DNA of 64,000 nt from Symbiodinium natans (Eukaryota > Sar > Dinophyceae > Suessiales > Symbiodiniaceae): the NCBI GenBank assembly GCA_905221605.1, contig CAJNDS010002110.1, positions 297,001 to 361,000 on the forward strand. The letters run 5' to 3'. Numbering within the stretch: position 1 is the first letter of the stretch; every line of letters starts with the position of its first letter. Of the stretch, positions 1 to 8,281 are shown one piece after another. A model generated the notes under the pieces. That model was not told where the DNA came from and made no database searches. It saw only the letters and a list, made by a program, of their open reading frames with translations. The position numbers were made by a program, and so were the translations under genes.

Positions 1-33
1 AACCCACAACACCTGAAGGGTTGTGGGACCGGC

Positions 34-86
34 CTCGGAATCGGTGGTAGCCCTCTGCTCGCCGATGCCCACGGCATTGAAAGGGC
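34..86 (-). CDS. NAD-dependent epimerase/dehydratase, exon 11 (last in window)
   Basis: Minus-strand exon reading PFNAVGIGEQRA after the acceptor CCAAG|G. This is the conserved segment that follows the catalytic YxxxK helix in this extended-SDR family (RPFN.VGIGE). The first two bases complete the arginine codon begun in exon 10. A GC donor at position 33 would end the exon in phase 0 after a glutamate; reading on to a GT donor nearer the window edge is also possible. The remainder of the C-terminal substrate-binding domain lies outside the window. Confidence 0.72.
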
Positions 87-442
87 CTTGGGAGCGGGTT
101 CATGAATCCCAGTTTTCTGGGCCCAAACACTTCAGCTCAAAACCCTAAGACCCCTAAACCCTAAAACTCTAAAGCCCTAAAACCCTAAAACCCTAGACCC
201 TAAACCCTAAACCCTAACCCCTAAAACGTAAGGTTTATCCGATGTTGATGTAGAGGCTGAGGGCACACCATACTCCGGGACAACTTTCCCTTGGAACCCT
301 CAACACCCCCCGATATCTTGCAACAAATCAGCCCTGGGCCCGATAACGCCTCTTTGGGTTTAGGGTTTAGGGTTTAGGGTTTAGGGTTTATCATCTCCGT
401 GACGGGTTACAGAGGGGCTCCGTCGTCTCGGCCTTTAATTTG

Positions 443-566
443 GGTCCCCTGTTATATAACCCTTATCTGCACTAGACATAATAAGGGCCCATACTTCGGA
501 TCCCTTTAAGCCGCCTTTCAGCAAGGGTAAGGGACCTTTACTAAGGGCCCATGGTTCCAACCTTAG
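443..566. repeat. MITE-like family H copy
   Basis: Recognised by shared blocks with other copies: GGTCCC near the start, a CCCATACTTCGGATCCCT core, and AGGGCCCATGGTTCCAACC near the end. The 6387-6512 copy shares the same end. Confidence 0.5.
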
Positions 567-597
567 ATTACAACATTCACCCCATACTTCCCTTTGT

Positions 598-632
598 TGC
601 ATCCAGGTCTCTTGCAGCCAGCCGGGTTAGAG
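598..632. repeat. 35-bp dispersed repeat, copy 1
   Basis: A block starting TTGCATCCAGGTCTCTTGCA and ending GGGTTAGAG is repeated almost exactly at 5711-5746. Degenerate starts (TTTTGCATCCAGGC) occur at about 12525 and 37082, always next to CCCTAAA tracts. Confidence 0.6.
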
Positions 633-1006
633 CTAAAACCCTAAACCTTAAACCTCCAGACTTCCCTTAGAAACCCAGTAGGCAGACCACGCTTGGGCTT
701 TAGATACAACACTGATGGCCCACGCGACTTTTTTATAAAGGGCAAAGGGTTTACGGTGTTGGGTTTCGAGGCTAGCGGCTGGGCCGGGTCAGAGAAGACG
801 ATTCTGTTTACGGGTTTGGGGTTTAGGGGGAGCTCCGTTACCATGCGATCTTCTGTTCATAAGGGACATAGAAGCTAAGCTGTAGCAGCTGTGGCCCGAT
901 AACAACGGCGTTGAAGTCTTTGGGGAATATACATTCTCAGACAAGAGGGAGTCAGTCAGAGCGAGAGAGGGAGAGAGCTGACGGGTGGATGAGTGAGACA
1001 GACACA

Positions 1007-1115
1007 CCCAAAGAGCCCAATATAGCTTAATTAAGGAATATACCTTAAATCATATTAAGGATCCCTATATGATTTAAGGAATATTCCTTAATTAAGCAAT
1101 ATTGGGCTCTTTGGG
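1007..1115. mobile_element. MITE-like family A, intact copy
   Basis: Near-perfect inverted repeat of 109 bp. The left end is CCCAAAGAGCCCAATAT.GC and the right end is its complement, with internal AATTAAGGAATAT.CCTTAA and a central AGGATCCCTATATG. No coding capacity; it is a terminal-inverted-repeat element of the MITE or introner type. Confidence 0.85.
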
Positions 1116-1282
1116 CAGAGACAGAGGCAGATTGTGCAAGCGAGTGAACACGTCGAAGTCGAAGCTACAAACCGAACTGCGCAACAGTTTCCCCCCCCCC
1201 CCCCGCCACCTAAACTCTTAAACCCTAAACCCTAAACCCTAAACCCTCCCCTCCGGTGCATCGCATATGGAAGCCGCAGGGC

Positions 1283-1302
1283 GAATGATGGTGTATGGCA
1301 AC
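1283..1302 (-). CDS. NAD-dependent epimerase/dehydratase, exon 10 (20-nt microexon)
   Basis: Reads LPYTIIR with the first glutamine codon and the last arginine codon split across introns. The acceptor is CGAG|G and the donor is C|GC. The family motif (L.YTI.RPFN) places this strand directly between exons 9 and 11, and both joins keep frame. The flanking bases fit the family in no frame, which is why such a short exon is called. Confidence 0.68.
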
Positions 1303-1774
1303 CTCGAGCGCAGGGCATTTGTACAGCCTCTTCTGTTCCCAGCCCACTTTATGATCACCCAAAACCCAAAACCCAAGACCCTAAACCCGAAACCCTAAAC
1401 CCTAAGGCCCTAAACCCAATTGCAGGCATCCTGCAGTTGAAAGAGCACCATGAACATATCCGAAGGCATCTTCGTCTAAGAGGCCCAAGTGCGCCACACC
1501 CTGAAACCCTCAACAGAAAGGTTTAGGGTTTCGGGTTTATGGGGTTTAGGGTTTAGGGTTTAGGGTTTAGGGTTTAGGGTTTAGGGTGGCCCTAAACCCT
1601 AAACCCTTTCACATCAGGCTCGCGGGCAAGCATGTCCTGGCCATCCCTGAGATTGCAAAGGTCCCGAGCGGCCGAAACTGCTGTCGGCTCGCATGAAACC
1701 CCTAGAGACTTCGTCTGAGGGCTCCATGGGGCTTTGCGGTTTAGGGGTTTAGGGTCCAGGGAGGTTTATGGGAC

Positions 1775-1876
1775 GTACTAACAAATTGTAAAACTGCACT
1801 TATAACCAGAAAAGGGCATTTAAGGGGTTAACAGTACAGTTATAATTGGTTAATAAGTACCATGAACCTCTAAGTA
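1775..1876. mobile_element. MITE-like family D copy
   Basis: The right end, ACAGTTATAATTGGTTAATA then AGTACCATGAACCT, matches the 3552-3650 copy almost base for base. The left end has the complementary GTACTAAC...CTTATAACC pattern. Outer ends of this family read TACTTGGAGGTTCATG and its complement. Confidence 0.7.
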
Positions 1877-1903
1877 GAGACTTCGTCCGTGAACTACTAT
1901 TTG

Positions 1904-2037
1904 CTGAAGAACCCCCCCCCCTCCCCTCCCGAAAAAAAAATCAAAAAAACTACACAAAATTCCTTATGAGGGTCATGTAGGGATCATCATCTCTTTTTTT
2001 TTCAGAGGGGGGGGGGTCCTTTTCAGCAAACTGTAGC
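1904..2037. mobile_element. MITE-like family F copy
   Basis: Inverted ends CTATTTGCTGAAGAACCCCC and GGGGGTCCTTTTCAGCAAAC flank an AT-rich centre with AGGGATCATCAT. Related copies lie at 9262, 23724, 50157 and 63061. Confidence 0.65.
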
Positions 2038-2079
2038 AAACTTAAAGCCCTAATCAACCCACCCACCCACTCCTCGAAA

Positions 2080-2160
2080 CTTAAAACCCTAAACCCTAAA
2101 CCCTAAACCCTAAACCCTAAACCCTAAACCCTAAACCCTAAACCCTAAACCCTAAACCCG
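2080..2160. repeat. telomeric CCCTAAA tract
   Basis: About eleven tandem CCCTAAA units, nearly uninterrupted, inside epimerase intron 9 just downstream of the exon 9 donor. Confidence 0.95.
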
Positions 2161-2172
2161 AAGCCAAGCCGC

Positions 2173-2249
2173 TGATGCTGCTCCCAGGCCCCCTTGGCGA
2201 AGTACTCGCAGGCAAGCTTCTGAAAGCCGTAGGTGCTCTGCCTCGGCAT
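2173..2249 (-). CDS. NAD-dependent epimerase/dehydratase, exon 9 (catalytic YxxxK)
   Basis: Reads STYGFQKLACEYFAKGAWEQ, containing the SDR catalytic Tyr-x-x-x-Lys (YGFQK) and the helix that follows it in this family. The donor is CA|GC, leaving two bases that make glutamine with exon 10. The acceptor is the outer end of a family D inverted repeat (CCTCCAAGTAG|A), so a mobile element appears to supply this splice site. An alternative acceptor four codons in (CCGAG|G) would break frame with exon 8. Confidence 0.78.
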
Positions 2250-3929
2250 CTACTTGGAGGTTCATGAGCTCCTAAGGCCTTTAGGGTTTGAGGGGTTTAG
2301 GAAGTTCAGGGTTTAGGTTTTAGGGTTTAGGTTTAGGGTTTAGGGTCTAGGGTTTAGGGAAATCAGCCCGAAACTTTAAGGCCTTTAGGGTTTGAGGGGT
2401 TTAGGAAGTTCAGGGTTTAGGGTTGAGGGGTTTAGGGGGTTTACTTGGAGGCTCATGTGTACTTCTAACCCCAATTCTAAGTGTACTTACAACCTACTGA
2501 GAGGACTTCTCGGGCTTATAGGTAAAGCTATAAAGGGGGCTTGTATAAATGGGGTTATGAGGACGCAGCAAAGCCACTGCCCAGCGAGCTTTTGGGGGGT
2601 TTTTTAGGCTTCTGCACGCGCGCTCGGCAACAGCAGGCTTCGGTTCACGGCTACCCTAAACCCCCTAAACCCTAAACCCTAAACCCCCTAAACCCCCTAA
2701 ACCCCCTAAACCCCCTAAACCCCCTAAACCCTAAACCCGAAACCCTAAACCCACGAAGGGCCGTTACCGGAGAAGCTCTGGGCGAAGGGGTTTAGGGCGT
2801 GTATATATAGGGGGTACATAGCGGAATGATAGGGGCATAAGGAGTCACCTATGGTGGGAGACACACCTGAAATTTGCCCAAGATCGCAAACCCCCACCCA
2901 AAAAAAAACAACAACTAAACCCTTTACCCCAAACCCTAAAGCGCCTAAACCCTGAACCTAAATCTGAGGGGAGCCCAAGGCTTGTTTGAGAAGAAGTGGC
3001 GGTGGAGGACAAGACTTCAGATCCGATTCCTTTGGAGACTTCGGATTTTAAACGTTCAGCTTTGTGTAGGGTTTAGGGCTGAGGAGTTAGGATTTAGGGT
3101 TCAGTTGAGGGTTACGCTGTTGACTATTTCGGATTGGGAGAAAGGAAGGGGGGGGGGGGGGGGGGGGGCAGCAAGCAATCCTTGTTACAATATGGCTACT
3201 TGTAGCTCGGGTACCCGGGGGTAGGGTTGAAGGACACCCAGTATACAAACTCACCAATACTTATGAGGAGCACCCTGTATAATGACACACACACACACAC
3301 TGCACGAACAGCAAGATTGACCGACCCTGCCTCAGGCGTGTTTCATTTTGGCTCGAGGCGGCTGTTGGGGCGCCCTAAACCCTCAACCCTCAACCCTAAA
3401 GTAGGACTTGCACCTCTACGCCGCCCCACGCTCGTAGGGTTTAGGGCTTAGGGTTTAGGGTTAGGGGATGAGGGAATGCTGTTAGGGCAGGTCAGAAGCG
3501 CCTTAAGCGGGATTCTCCAGAGCGCTTTTTACTTTATTTTTTATCGATTGTTACTGTACTTGTCACCCACTTAAGTGCCCTAATATGGTTATAAGTACAA
3601 TTATAAGTACAGTTATAATTGGTTAATAAGTACCATGAACCTCCAAGTAGGGGTTTAGGGTTTAGGGTTTGGACCCCAGGATCCATGTACCTAATTCTTA
3701 TAGACTTGGGCGTTAAAGTACCTCCTATACAGGGACTTCAGGGCCCAAGTATATAATAGCGAGGTACATGGACCCTTAGGGAACCGAACCACAAACTTGA
3801 AACAACCCTACCTGTACAAGGGGCTATGCGGGAGTCTTTCTATTTGGGTCTCTACATGGGGTCCCTTGTTGTCGTAAGCTTCCAGAAAGAAACAACTTGA
3901 GCAACACCCCCAAAGCCAAAAATGTCAGC
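2250..3929 (-). other. epimerase intron 8 (1.7 kb)
   Basis: Holds a family D terminus at the acceptor, degenerate TTTAGGG (2281-2440), CCCCTAAA variants (2650-2750), a G18 run (3150-3168), an (AC)n run near 3290 and another family D copy (3552-3650). Islands at 2960-3060 and 3310-3440 are open but not needed by the gene. Confidence 0.55.
3552..3650. mobile_element. MITE-like family D copy
   Basis: Ends with AGTACAGTTATAATTGGTTA, then AGTACCATGAACCTCCAAGT. A left arm CTGTACTTGTCACCCACTT pairs imperfectly with it. Confidence 0.7.
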
Positions 3930-3999
3930 TCGGTGGTCCTTGGACGGGAAGGTCTCGCTGCACTCGTACACCATGGAGCTGCTAACCACCACCTTAGGT
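3930..3999 (-). CDS. NAD-dependent epimerase/dehydratase, exon 8 (catalytic Ser)
   Basis: Reads KVVVSSSMVYECSETFPSKD. This is beta-strand 5 of the Rossmann fold with the catalytic Ser in SSSM, followed by the family's F.T/SKE loop. The chosen acceptor (TGCAG|A) completes the arginine left by exon 7. CTAAG|G is an alternative but would delete about six residues. The donor is GC (CGA|GCTGAC). A few residues expected before exon 9 are missing, so the loop is short or a small exon was missed. Confidence 0.72.
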
Positions 4000-5380
4000 C
4001 TGCACCATTGTTGGGTTCCCAGAAAGATGATCATTGTTGTTCCTTGTTGGGTTAAACCCTCAACCCTAAACCCTAAACCCCAAACCCGAAACCCTAAACC
4101 CTAAACCCTAAACCCTAAACCCTAAAACCCTAAACCCTAAACCCTAAAGTACTCATGACGCAGAGGTACTCTCAAGCGTTTGGGGTCAGGGGCTTCGACA
4201 CCAGCGGCCCGCAGCTGCCCGAAGGCACCCGAACCCGAAACCCAAAAATGACCTCTAGCAATCCTGTCAGCCCGAAGACGGTTTAGGGTTTAGGGTTTAG
4301 GGTTTAGGGTTTAGGGTTTAGGGTTTAGGGTTTAGGGTTTAGGGTTTAGGGTTTAGGGTTTAGGGCAAAACTTGCAGACCTCTGCGAAAAGATGCCCGCG
4401 CCCTTGACACAGGCACATGGCAGGATCGGGACGCAAATGCGGGGAAGGCCCCCAGTTTTGCATGGCCTCTGATGTTCCCCACACTCCCCTAAACCTCCTG
4501 CTTGCAACTTGTAGGGGCACGCAATTGATAGTACGAAAAAATTATCTAGTTGTAGGAGGAAAAGGGAATCAGGCTTCACGCACTCATCACAAGTGACAAC
4601 AGACGGGCAGGGTCCTCCTTGTAGCTATTCGTCATCCAAGCGGATGCGAGTTTCCAGCCCCTCCCCCCTCCCCCCAGCATTGGGCCCAGCGGCAATCTTC
4701 TCCATGAAGCCGGCCTGAAGGACGGGTTTAGGGTTTAGGGTGTAGGGTTTAGGGTTTAGGGTTTAGGGCTTAGGGTTTAGGGTTTAGGGTTTAGGGTTTA
4801 GGGTGTAGGGTTTAGGGGTTAGGGTTTAGGGTTTAGGGCTTAGAGTTTAGGGCTTAGGGTTTAGGGTTTCGGGTGTTTTCCCGAACAAACACAGCAACGC
4901 CGTTAGCAGGCTACGTACCTACCTACAGGGTTCTTTAGGGAGGGGAGGGTTTATTGGGGGGGGGTACCTCGAGAACCAGGGAGCCTTGGGGAGTAGTGGG
5001 GAGTATTAGGGAACCTTGGGTTACATACCCTAAACCCGAAATACTCAATCTTGCAGACCCCGCTTGAACCCCCCCTCCCTTAGAACCCTATAACAGCAGC
5101 TGCAACAACTAGTGGTTGAAAAACCCTCAACCTCCCGTGAACCCCCCCTCCGGTCGAGATGGTTTTGGACAGGGATTGATTCGTGTTGGATTGCCACTTG
5201 CGAAATTAACTGGCCCGACCAATCTCACACGACAGTTGGGGGGGCGACGTGTGTATGTGGGGTGCTGAATACCTCCGAGAATCGTGAACTGTTGCTTTTG
5301 TTTGTTTTTTTTTGGGGGCGGGGGGGGAGGGGAGGGGAGGCTCTCGGAGGCACTCATAGGTATTCAATCCCCCTGAAAGC
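4000..5380 (-). other. epimerase intron 7 (1.4 kb)
   Basis: Contains CCCTAAA tract 4050-4148, TTTAGGG tracts 4280-4364 and 4725-4870, C/G homopolymers, and an inverted-repeat pair (GAATACCTCCGAGA at 5268 against TCTCGGAGG...AGGTATTC ending 5366). Open islands at 4370-4480 and 4620-4720 are unassigned. Confidence 0.5.
4280..4364. repeat. telomeric TTTAGGG tract
   Basis: Twelve tandem TTTAGGG units, opposite in orientation to the tract at 4070-4148 on the other side of an open island. Confidence 0.95.
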
Positions 5381-5432
5381 CTGCACACAGCTCCTGCCTT
5401 CCTGGCTTCCACGCAGACGTCGAACGCAGCAC
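5381..5432 (-). CDS. NAD-dependent epimerase/dehydratase, exon 7
   Basis: Reads AAFDVCVEARKAGAVC, the helix before beta-strand 5. The first two bases complete the cysteine begun in exon 6 and the last two begin an arginine. The acceptor is GAAG|G and the donor is AG|GC. The segment aligns with the family's ENERI..AAFDA....KRG.L region without gaps when joined to exon 6. Confidence 0.72.
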
Positions 5433-6088
5433 CTTCGCGCCCGCACGGGGTGAGAGGTTGGGATTGTAAAGAAATCTTGAGCCTGCTCAAAACTTACACC
5501 ATAACACAAAAAGACTCCACAAGGACGAGCATAAACCAACAATGAATGTTTTGTACTCTGGGGTGGGGGGTGGGAGGTGGACTAAACCCTCAAGCCCCTA
5601 AACCCCTTCTTGCAGCAGGGCTCCTCGCCCCTAAACCACTATGGGCCCAAAACCCCTAGAACCCTAGACCCCTAAACCTAAACCCCTAAACCCTAAACCC
5701 CTAAACCCTTTTGCATCCAGGTCTCTTGCAGCCAGCCGGGTTAGAGTTAAGTCTGAGGTCTGAGGATTAAACCCTAGAACCCTAGACCCCCTGAACCCCC
5801 AAACGCCCTAAACCCTAAACCCCTAACCCCTAAACCCTAAACCCCTAAACCCTAGAACCCCCAAACTCTGCCCCCTTAGCACCCTAAACCCCTAGAACCC
5901 TAGACCCCCTAACCCTAAACCCCTAAACCCTAAACCCCTAAACCCCTAGAACCCTAGACCCCTGAACCCCCAAACTCTGCCCCCTTAGCACCCTAAACCC
6001 CTAGAACCCTAGACCCCCTAAACCCTAAACCCTAAACCCTAAACCCCTGAACCCCCAAACTCTGCCCCCTTAGCTGCAGCATGGGCAC
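5433..6088 (-). other. epimerase intron 6 (0.66 kb)
   Basis: The only inferred intron in this gene with a GT donor (T|GTGCCC); the acceptor context AAG|GTGC repeats GTGC. It is largely a degenerate CCCTAAACC array (5580-6060) in which a roughly 110-bp block, including CAAACTCTGCCCCCTTAG, is tandemly repeated at about 5865, 5970 and 6055. It also has the 35-bp dispersed repeat. Confidence 0.6.
5711..5746. repeat. 35-bp dispersed repeat, copy 2
   Basis: Nearly identical to 598-632, starting TTGCATCCAGGTCTCTTGCA. Both copies border CCCTAAA arrays. Confidence 0.6.
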
Positions 6089-6138
6089 AGGTGATGCGCT
6101 CGTTCTCTGCAAGGAGGAAGTACGCCAACTTGTGGAAC
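6089..6138 (-). CDS. NAD-dependent epimerase/dehydratase, exon 6
   Basis: Reads FHKLAYFLLAENERIT, matching the family's YFHEFAYDLLAENERI segment after beta-strand 4. The leading G completes a methionine with the AT left by exon 5; the trailing T begins the cysteine shared with exon 7. The acceptor is GAAG|G and the donor is GT. Codon third positions are mostly G or C. The same bases are also open on the plus strand, but without family similarity. Confidence 0.76.
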
Positions 6139-6386
6139 CTTCGGGTTTAGGGTTTAGGGCTAGGGTTTAGGGTTTAGGGTTTAGGGCTAGGGTTTAGGAT
6201 TTGGGGTTTAGGGTTTAGGGTTTAGGGTTGGGGTTTAGGGGTTTAGGGTCTAGGGGTTTAGGGGTTTAGGGGTTTAGGGGGTTTAGGGGTTTAGGGGTTT
6301 AGGGGTTTAGGGGTTTAGGGGTTTAGGGGTTTAGGGGTTTAGGGGTTTAGGGGGTTAGGGGGTTAGGGTGTTAGGGTTTATGGGTC

Positions 6387-6512
6387 AGCGTCCCTTAAAT
6401 TTCACCCTTGTATAATTTATGTAGACACTCTAGGTAATGAGGGTGCATACTTCGGATCCCTACAAACGAGGGTCAGGGACCATACTAGGGGCCCATGGTT
6501 CCAACCTTAGAT
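6387..6512. repeat. MITE-like family H copy
   Basis: Shares the ATACTTCGGATCCCTACAAA core and the GGGCCCATGGTTCCAACCTT end with the 443-566 copy. Confidence 0.5.
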
Positions 6513-6719
6513 TCAAGGCTTCCGGCAGGGGGTGGGGGGGGTGGGGCTTCAGGCCTGTTCCGGGCTTGGACTGTAGGGTTTAAAGGGTTTAGGCTTGGGG
6601 TTGAGAAAGGTTGAAGGGGTTCAAAGGCTTTCAAGGCTTGAGGGCTCAGGCTTGAGGTTTAGGAGAGTTCCCAAAGAGCCCAATATTGCTTAATTAAGGA
6701 ATATTCCTTAAATCATATA

Positions 6720-7678
6720 CGGTGGAACTTTGTGTTAAGAAATTTTATGAAGCAAGAAATTAGACTCTCGAATTGAGAAAAATAATTATATTCAGAGTCT
6801 GAATCGCAACCCAAACGTAATTACAAATTGAATGGCCTTTTTGCAAGGCTCCAGCCCTCCAGCCCTCCAGCCCTCCAGCCCTCCAGCCCTCCAGCCTTCC
6901 AGCCCTCCAGCGCTCCAGCCCTCCAGCCCTCCAGCGGTTTCCAGCCCTCCAGCCCTCCAGCCCTCCAGCCCTCCAGCCCTCCAGCCCTCCAGGAAGCCCT
7001 CCAGCCCTCCAGGAAGCCCTCCAGCCCTCCAGCCCTCCAGGATTAAGCCCTCCAGCCCTCAGCCCTCCAGCCCTCCAGCCCTCGCTTTGCAGCCCTCCAG
7101 CCCTCCAGCCCTCCAGCCCTCCAGCCCTCCAGCCCTCCAGCCCTCCAGCCCTCCAGCCCTCCAGCCCTCCAGCCCTCCAGGATCCAGCCCTCCAGCCCTC
7201 CAGCCCTCCAGCCCTCCAGCCCTCCAGCCCTCGGGGACAGAGGGCCGGAGGGCTGGAGGGCTGGAGCTGGAGGGCTGGAGGGCTGGAGGGCTGGAGGGCT
7301 GGAGGGCTGGAGGGCTGGAGGGCTGGAGGGCTGGAGGGCTGGAGGGGCTGGAGGGGCTGGAGGGGCTGGAGGGCTGGGGGGCTGGAGGGGCTGGAGGGCT
7401 GGAGGGCTGGAGGGCTGGAGGGCTGGAGGGCTGGAGGGCTGGAGGGCTGGAGGGCTGGAGGGCTGGAGGGAGGGCTGGAGGGCTGGAGGGCTGGAGGGCT
7501 GGAGGGCTGGAGGGCTGGAGGGCTGGAGGGCGGAGAAAGCAAAGGGTTGGTCAGGTTGAATAAGAAATGTTTTCAAGACTCTCGCCTCAAATCTACCTTT
7601 CTTAATACATCTGCCTGGTTAAGAAATGTCCCAGACTCTGGTGGACCTTCGAACCTTTCTTATCATAAGTTTTGACCG
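6720..7678. mobile_element. TA-flanked inverted-repeat element carrying a palindromic minisatellite
   Basis: Imperfect terminal inverted repeats, CGGTGGAACTTTGTGTTAAG on the left and the complement of CGGTCAAAACTTATGATAAG on the right, are flanked by a TA at each side (6718-6719, 7679-7680). TA duplication is typical of Tc1/mariner-type elements. No transposase is visible; between the ends are AT-rich arms with an ACTCTCG repeat and the minisatellite. Confidence 0.65.
6848..7530. repeat. 8-bp minisatellite in inverted orientation (large palindrome)
   Basis: The left arm (6848-7231) is CCAGCCCT repeated about 45 times with a few interruptions. The right arm (7238-7530) is the reverse complement AGGGCTGG repeated about 35 times. 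The turn at about 7232-7250 is CGGGGACAGAGGGCCGG. All six frames stay open here only because the unit lacks stop codons, giving spurious Pro-Ser or Gly-Trp-Arg repeat proteins of up to about 260 codons. Confidence 0.95.
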
Positions 7679-7865
7679 TAGGGTTCCTTAATATGAAGGT
7701 ATATTCTTAATTAAGCTATATTGGGCTCTTTGGGTTCAAATGAGGGGTTTCAAAGGGTTTCAGAGAAAGGGCTCTCAAGGGTTTCAGGGCTTTTCGGTCG
7801 AGGGGCTTAGGGCTCAGGGCTTCCAGGGCTAAGGGAGACGCGGTCCCCTAAGTAGCCGAAGAGAA

Positions 7866-8028
7866 ATGGCTGAGGAAATCAAGGAGCCGAACCCTAACCT
7901 CTACGCCTCACAGAAGAAAGGCTTTGGAGGAGAGTTGGGGACCCTCGAAACGTGCATGGGCACGTGGCGCTACAGGAATCTCAAGGTGCGGGGGCTCACG
8001 TCATCCAAAGGATTCCTCTACGCTTTCG
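7866..8028 (+). CDS. unassigned open segment, possible exon
   Basis: Opens with ATG and runs MAEEIKEPNPNLYASQKKGF for 54 codons until it meets a family C element (GGTTGGGATGTTC). The minus strand is closed here, so a plus-strand reading is preferred. It lies inside a minus-strand epimerase intron. No family recognised; it may be an exon of an opposite-strand gene or chance. Confidence 0.3.
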
Positions 8029-8030
8029 GG

Positions 8031-8130
8031 TTGGGATGTTCCCCCTTGTACTAGCAGTCCTTCATAGCAATTATAGTACCCCTGTCACAATCCCTATAAA
8101 GGACTGTTCAGAAAAGGGGGAACATCCCAA
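8031..8130. mobile_element. MITE-like family C, intact copy
   Basis: Inverted ends TTGGGATGTTCCCCCTTGTA and GAAAAGGGGGAACATCCCAA, with inner arms CAGTCCTTCATAG and CTATAAAGGACTGTT. The length is 100 bp with no coding capacity. Confidence 0.85.
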
Positions 8131-8216
8131 CTTGAAGGTGTTGAGAGTTTAGGGCGTCTAGCAAGTTCAAAATGTGAGAAAGCTCTACCGCAAGCCCTGA
8201 ATCATGTGCAAGTGGC

Positions 8217-8281
8217 ATAGAGATGCCCCCAATGATGGCTGCCGCCGCGATGAAGATCTCGATCTTATTGTCGAAGACTAC
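8217..8281 (-). CDS. NAD-dependent epimerase/dehydratase, exon 5
   Basis: Reads VVFDNKIEIFIAAAAIIGGI, beta-strand 4 with the family's HFIAGAAMIGGIS motif near the NAD pocket. It starts in phase 0 at CGAG|G and ends with AT before a GC donor; the AT forms methionine with exon 6. The hydrophobic stretch is a buried strand plus glycine turn, not a membrane segment. Confidence 0.77.

Larger units (their letters stand above)
87..1282 (-). other. epimerase intron 10 (1.2 kb)
   Basis: Bounded by donor C|GCCCTG and acceptor AAG|GCCCTT, so the pentamer GCCCT is repeated at both ends. It holds CCCTAAA tracts in both orientations (127-230, 356-390, 1210-1248), a family H element (443-566), a family A element (1007-1115) and a 13-base C run. 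No exon needed by the gene was found here. Confidence 0.6.
1303..2172 (-). other. epimerase intron 9 (0.87 kb)
   Basis: GC donor (CA|GCGGCT) and CGAG acceptor. Contents: telomeric tracts 1540-1600 and 2080-2160, a family D element ending 1876, a family F element 1904-2037, and two islands open in several frames (1428-1520, 1607-1720) that the epimerase does not need. Confidence 0.6.
6670..7734. mobile_element. MITE-like family A copy split by a nested insertion
   Basis: The left half (6670-6719, CCCAAAGAGCCCAATATTGC onward) and the right half (7679-7734, ending GGGCTCTTTGGG) together make an ordinary family A element. They are separated by about 960 bp. Without the insert and one TA, the centre reads ATATAGGGTTCCTTAATATG, like the intact 52866-52973 copy. 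Confidence 0.85.
6139..8216 (-). other. epimerase intron 5 (2.1 kb)
   Basis: The longest intron inferred. It holds TTTAGGG/TTTAGGGG tracts (6150-6380), a family H element (6387-6512), and the nested family A / TA-flanked element / palindromic minisatellite stack (6670-7734). It also has a plus-strand open segment of 54 codons (7866-8028) and a family C element (8031-8130). Confidence 0.6.

Noticed and set aside
6760..7576. Open frames of up to 260 codons on both strands, the longest in the window
   Set aside because: They are translations of the stop-free 8-bp unit CCAGCCCT and its complement; six frames are open at once.
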